From NCBI GenBank assembly GCA_025452255.1, contig CP104974.1, positions 2,954,156-3,018,155 of the forward strand: a DNA stretch of 64,000 nt, read 5' to 3'. Source of the stretch: Devosia sp. A8/3-2. Lineage in GTDB: Bacteria; Pseudomonadota; Alphaproteobacteria; Rhizobiales; Devosiaceae. Made by a program: the position numbers and the translations under genes. The notes under the pieces are model-generated. The model made no database searches. It was not told the DNA's origin and saw nothing but the letters and a program-made list of their open reading frames with translations. Shown one piece after another: positions 62,735 through 64,000 of this stretch (the stretch's first letter is position 1; each line of letters starts with the position of its first letter).

Positions 62735-63755
62735 TTAGCGGATCGGCGGCGCGTATTGCAGCCCGCCATTGGTCCACAGCGCATTGAGGCCGCGTTCCAG
62801 CCCGATATCGGTCGAGGGACCGACGTTGCGCTCGAAGGCCTCGCCGTAGTTACCAACCAGCTTGATGATCTGGTAAGCCCAGTCCTTGGTCAGCCCGATG
62901 GGAGCACCAAAGTCGCCTTCAACGCCGAGCAGACGCTTGACGGCCGGATTGTCCGAGCCGAGCATTTCATCGACATTAGCGGAAGTTACGCCCAGTTCTT
63001 CAGCTTCCAGCAGAGCATAGTAAGCCCAGCGGTTGATCTTGAACCACAGATCGTCGCCCTGACGGACCACAGGGCCAAGGGGCTCCTTGGAGATGATTTC
63101 GGGCAGGATCACGTGGTCGTCCGGCACGGCGAACTTGGAGCGCTCAGCGGCCAGAGCCGAGGCGTCGGTGGTGTAGACGTCGCAACGGCCATCTTCATAG
63201 GCCTTCACGACTTCGTCCCGGTCGACGAACACGACGGTGTTGAATTCAAGATTGTTGGCGGCAAAATAGTCGGCAGCGTTGAGCTCGGTGGTGGTGCCGG
63301 ATTCGATGCAGATGGCGGCGCCGGACAGGTCGAGCGCCGATTCTGATGCCATCGGCCTTGCGAACCATGAAGCCACGGCCATCATAATACATGGTGCCGA
63401 TGAAGCTGATGCCCAGATCGGTATCGCGGCTCATGGTCCGGTGGTGGTGCGCGACAGGATATCGATTTCGCCCGCAGACAGCGCGGCAGAAACGCTCCTG
63501 GGAGGTCAAGGGCGTGTAGCGGACCGAATCGGCATTGTTGAAGATGGCGGCGGCAACTGCGCGGCAGAAGTCGACCTCGAGGCCGGCCCACACATTGTTG
63601 GCATCTGGAGCAGAGAAGCCGGCGACACCGCCGGTAACGCCGCATTGGAGATAGCCTTTGGCCTTAACATCGCTGAGCGTATCAGCGTGCGCAGCAGACG
63701 CACCGATGAGGCCGAGGGAGGCCGCAAGTGCGAACGTTACGAGCGTTTTTTGCAT
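62735..63755 (-). CDS. aapJ: General L-amino acid binding protein AapJ
   Basis: About 340 residues. The signal peptide MQKTLVTFALAASLGL...AHA is followed by VKAKGYLQCGVTGGVAGFSA and GLEVDFCRAVAAAIFNN. After three breaks (near 63475, 63435 and 63345) the frame reads SALDLSGAAICIESGTTTEL and CDVYTTDASALAAERSKFA, then LGPVVRQGDDLWFKINRW, ending GLNALWTNGGLQYAPPI. It captures a wide range of L-amino acids in the periplasm. It heads the aapJQMP operon; the 63756-63982 region upstream presumably holds the promoter, but I see no firm motif. Confidence 0.94.
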
Positions 63756-63982
63756 TGGATTTTGCCTTTAAGTTTCCTGACCTGTGTCCCGAAGCTCTTT
63801 GTGACTCGAAGGTCGTGGCTTCAGTGGCACCGCCGCCCTTTCAATGGCGGTTGTGATGCTGCTAAGCATGCAAGCGTCTATTGACCGTTGCGTCAAGGGC
63901 CGTTGATCCGTTGAGACAGCATGCCTGTCGCTTTATTAGACACTTATCCCGATTTGATGTGAATTTGAGCACCGAGCCTAGT

Positions 63983-64000
63983 ATGAGTGAGAACAAAAGC
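63983..64000 (+). CDS. Possible gene start cut by the window edge
   Basis: An ATG six codons before the right edge gives MSENKS, divergent from aapJ. In several rhizobia a cystathionine beta-lyase gene lies in this position, but the six codons cannot show identity, and no clear ribosome site is visible. Confidence 0.2.

Overview
The window is a GC-rich chromosomal segment of an alphaproteobacterium of the order Hyphomicrobiales (Rhizobiales), probably near Devosia or a related genus. The evidence is the PopZ homologue, a fused SecDF, direct-repeat LexA boxes of the GTTC-N7-GTTC type, a general L-amino-acid (Aap) ABC operon and gene orders familiar from that order. The genus is an inference. 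No plasmid, phage, IS element or CRISPR array was seen.

The sequence carries about 70 apparent single-base frameshifts, roughly one per kb, and many fall in genes that cannot be lost (gyrA, secDF, serS, argS, valS, erpA, uvrA, tatC). I read these as errors in the sequence. Each broken gene is therefore given as one CDS across its frames, with the approximate breaks noted.

Layout. 1-633: 5' end of gyrA (minus). 0.8-10.5 kb: accessory block between gyrA and ssb, with an ArsR/AHSA1 pair, an S66 carboxypeptidase, a small HhH protein, a VOC protein, a divergent YtfH/YtfG-like pair, an MMPL exporter, a secreted protein, and a divergent ExoK-like glycanase and ExoH-like acyltransferase. 10.5-15.8 kb: ssb and uvrA, each with its own LexA box, separated by a cupin and a LysE-type exporter. 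15.8-19 kb: repeats, two tiny ORFs (one clear DUF1127), a GST and trmFO. 19-38 kb: a long, mostly minus-strand housekeeping block: phytoene-synthase-like, Mth938-like, secDF, yajC, DUF815 AAA (plus strand), LysM/LytM lipoprotein, surE, serS, tatCBA, an orphan ABC ATPase, scpB, scpA, SPOR protein, argS and dgt. 38-43 kb: erpA, two tandem serine hydrolases, xthA, a small conserved protein and an AT-richer glycosyltransferase. 43-52 kb: Sel1 protein, zntB-like, valS, popZ, tolC, a Pcm-like methyltransferase and a small membrane protein. 52-58 kb: tRNA-Cys, BenE-type transporter, mobA, tRNA-Asn, SRPBCC protein, cysK and cardiolipin synthase. 58-63.8 kb: aapJQMP, with a second aapJ-like gene at its downstream end.

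Functional links. SecDF-YajC and TatABC are the two export routes. SurE, the degenerate LytM lipoprotein, the SPOR protein, ScpAB and PopZ point to envelope growth, division and chromosome/pole organisation. ssb and uvrA form an SOS-regulated repair pair. Four families of short intergenic palindromic repeats recur across the window. I found no convincing new multi-gene system. The most useful leads are the SOS-box arrangement, the unusual GyrA quinolone-region residues, the orphan ExoK/ExoH pair, the second binding protein in the aap operon, and changes in otherwise familiar gene orders.
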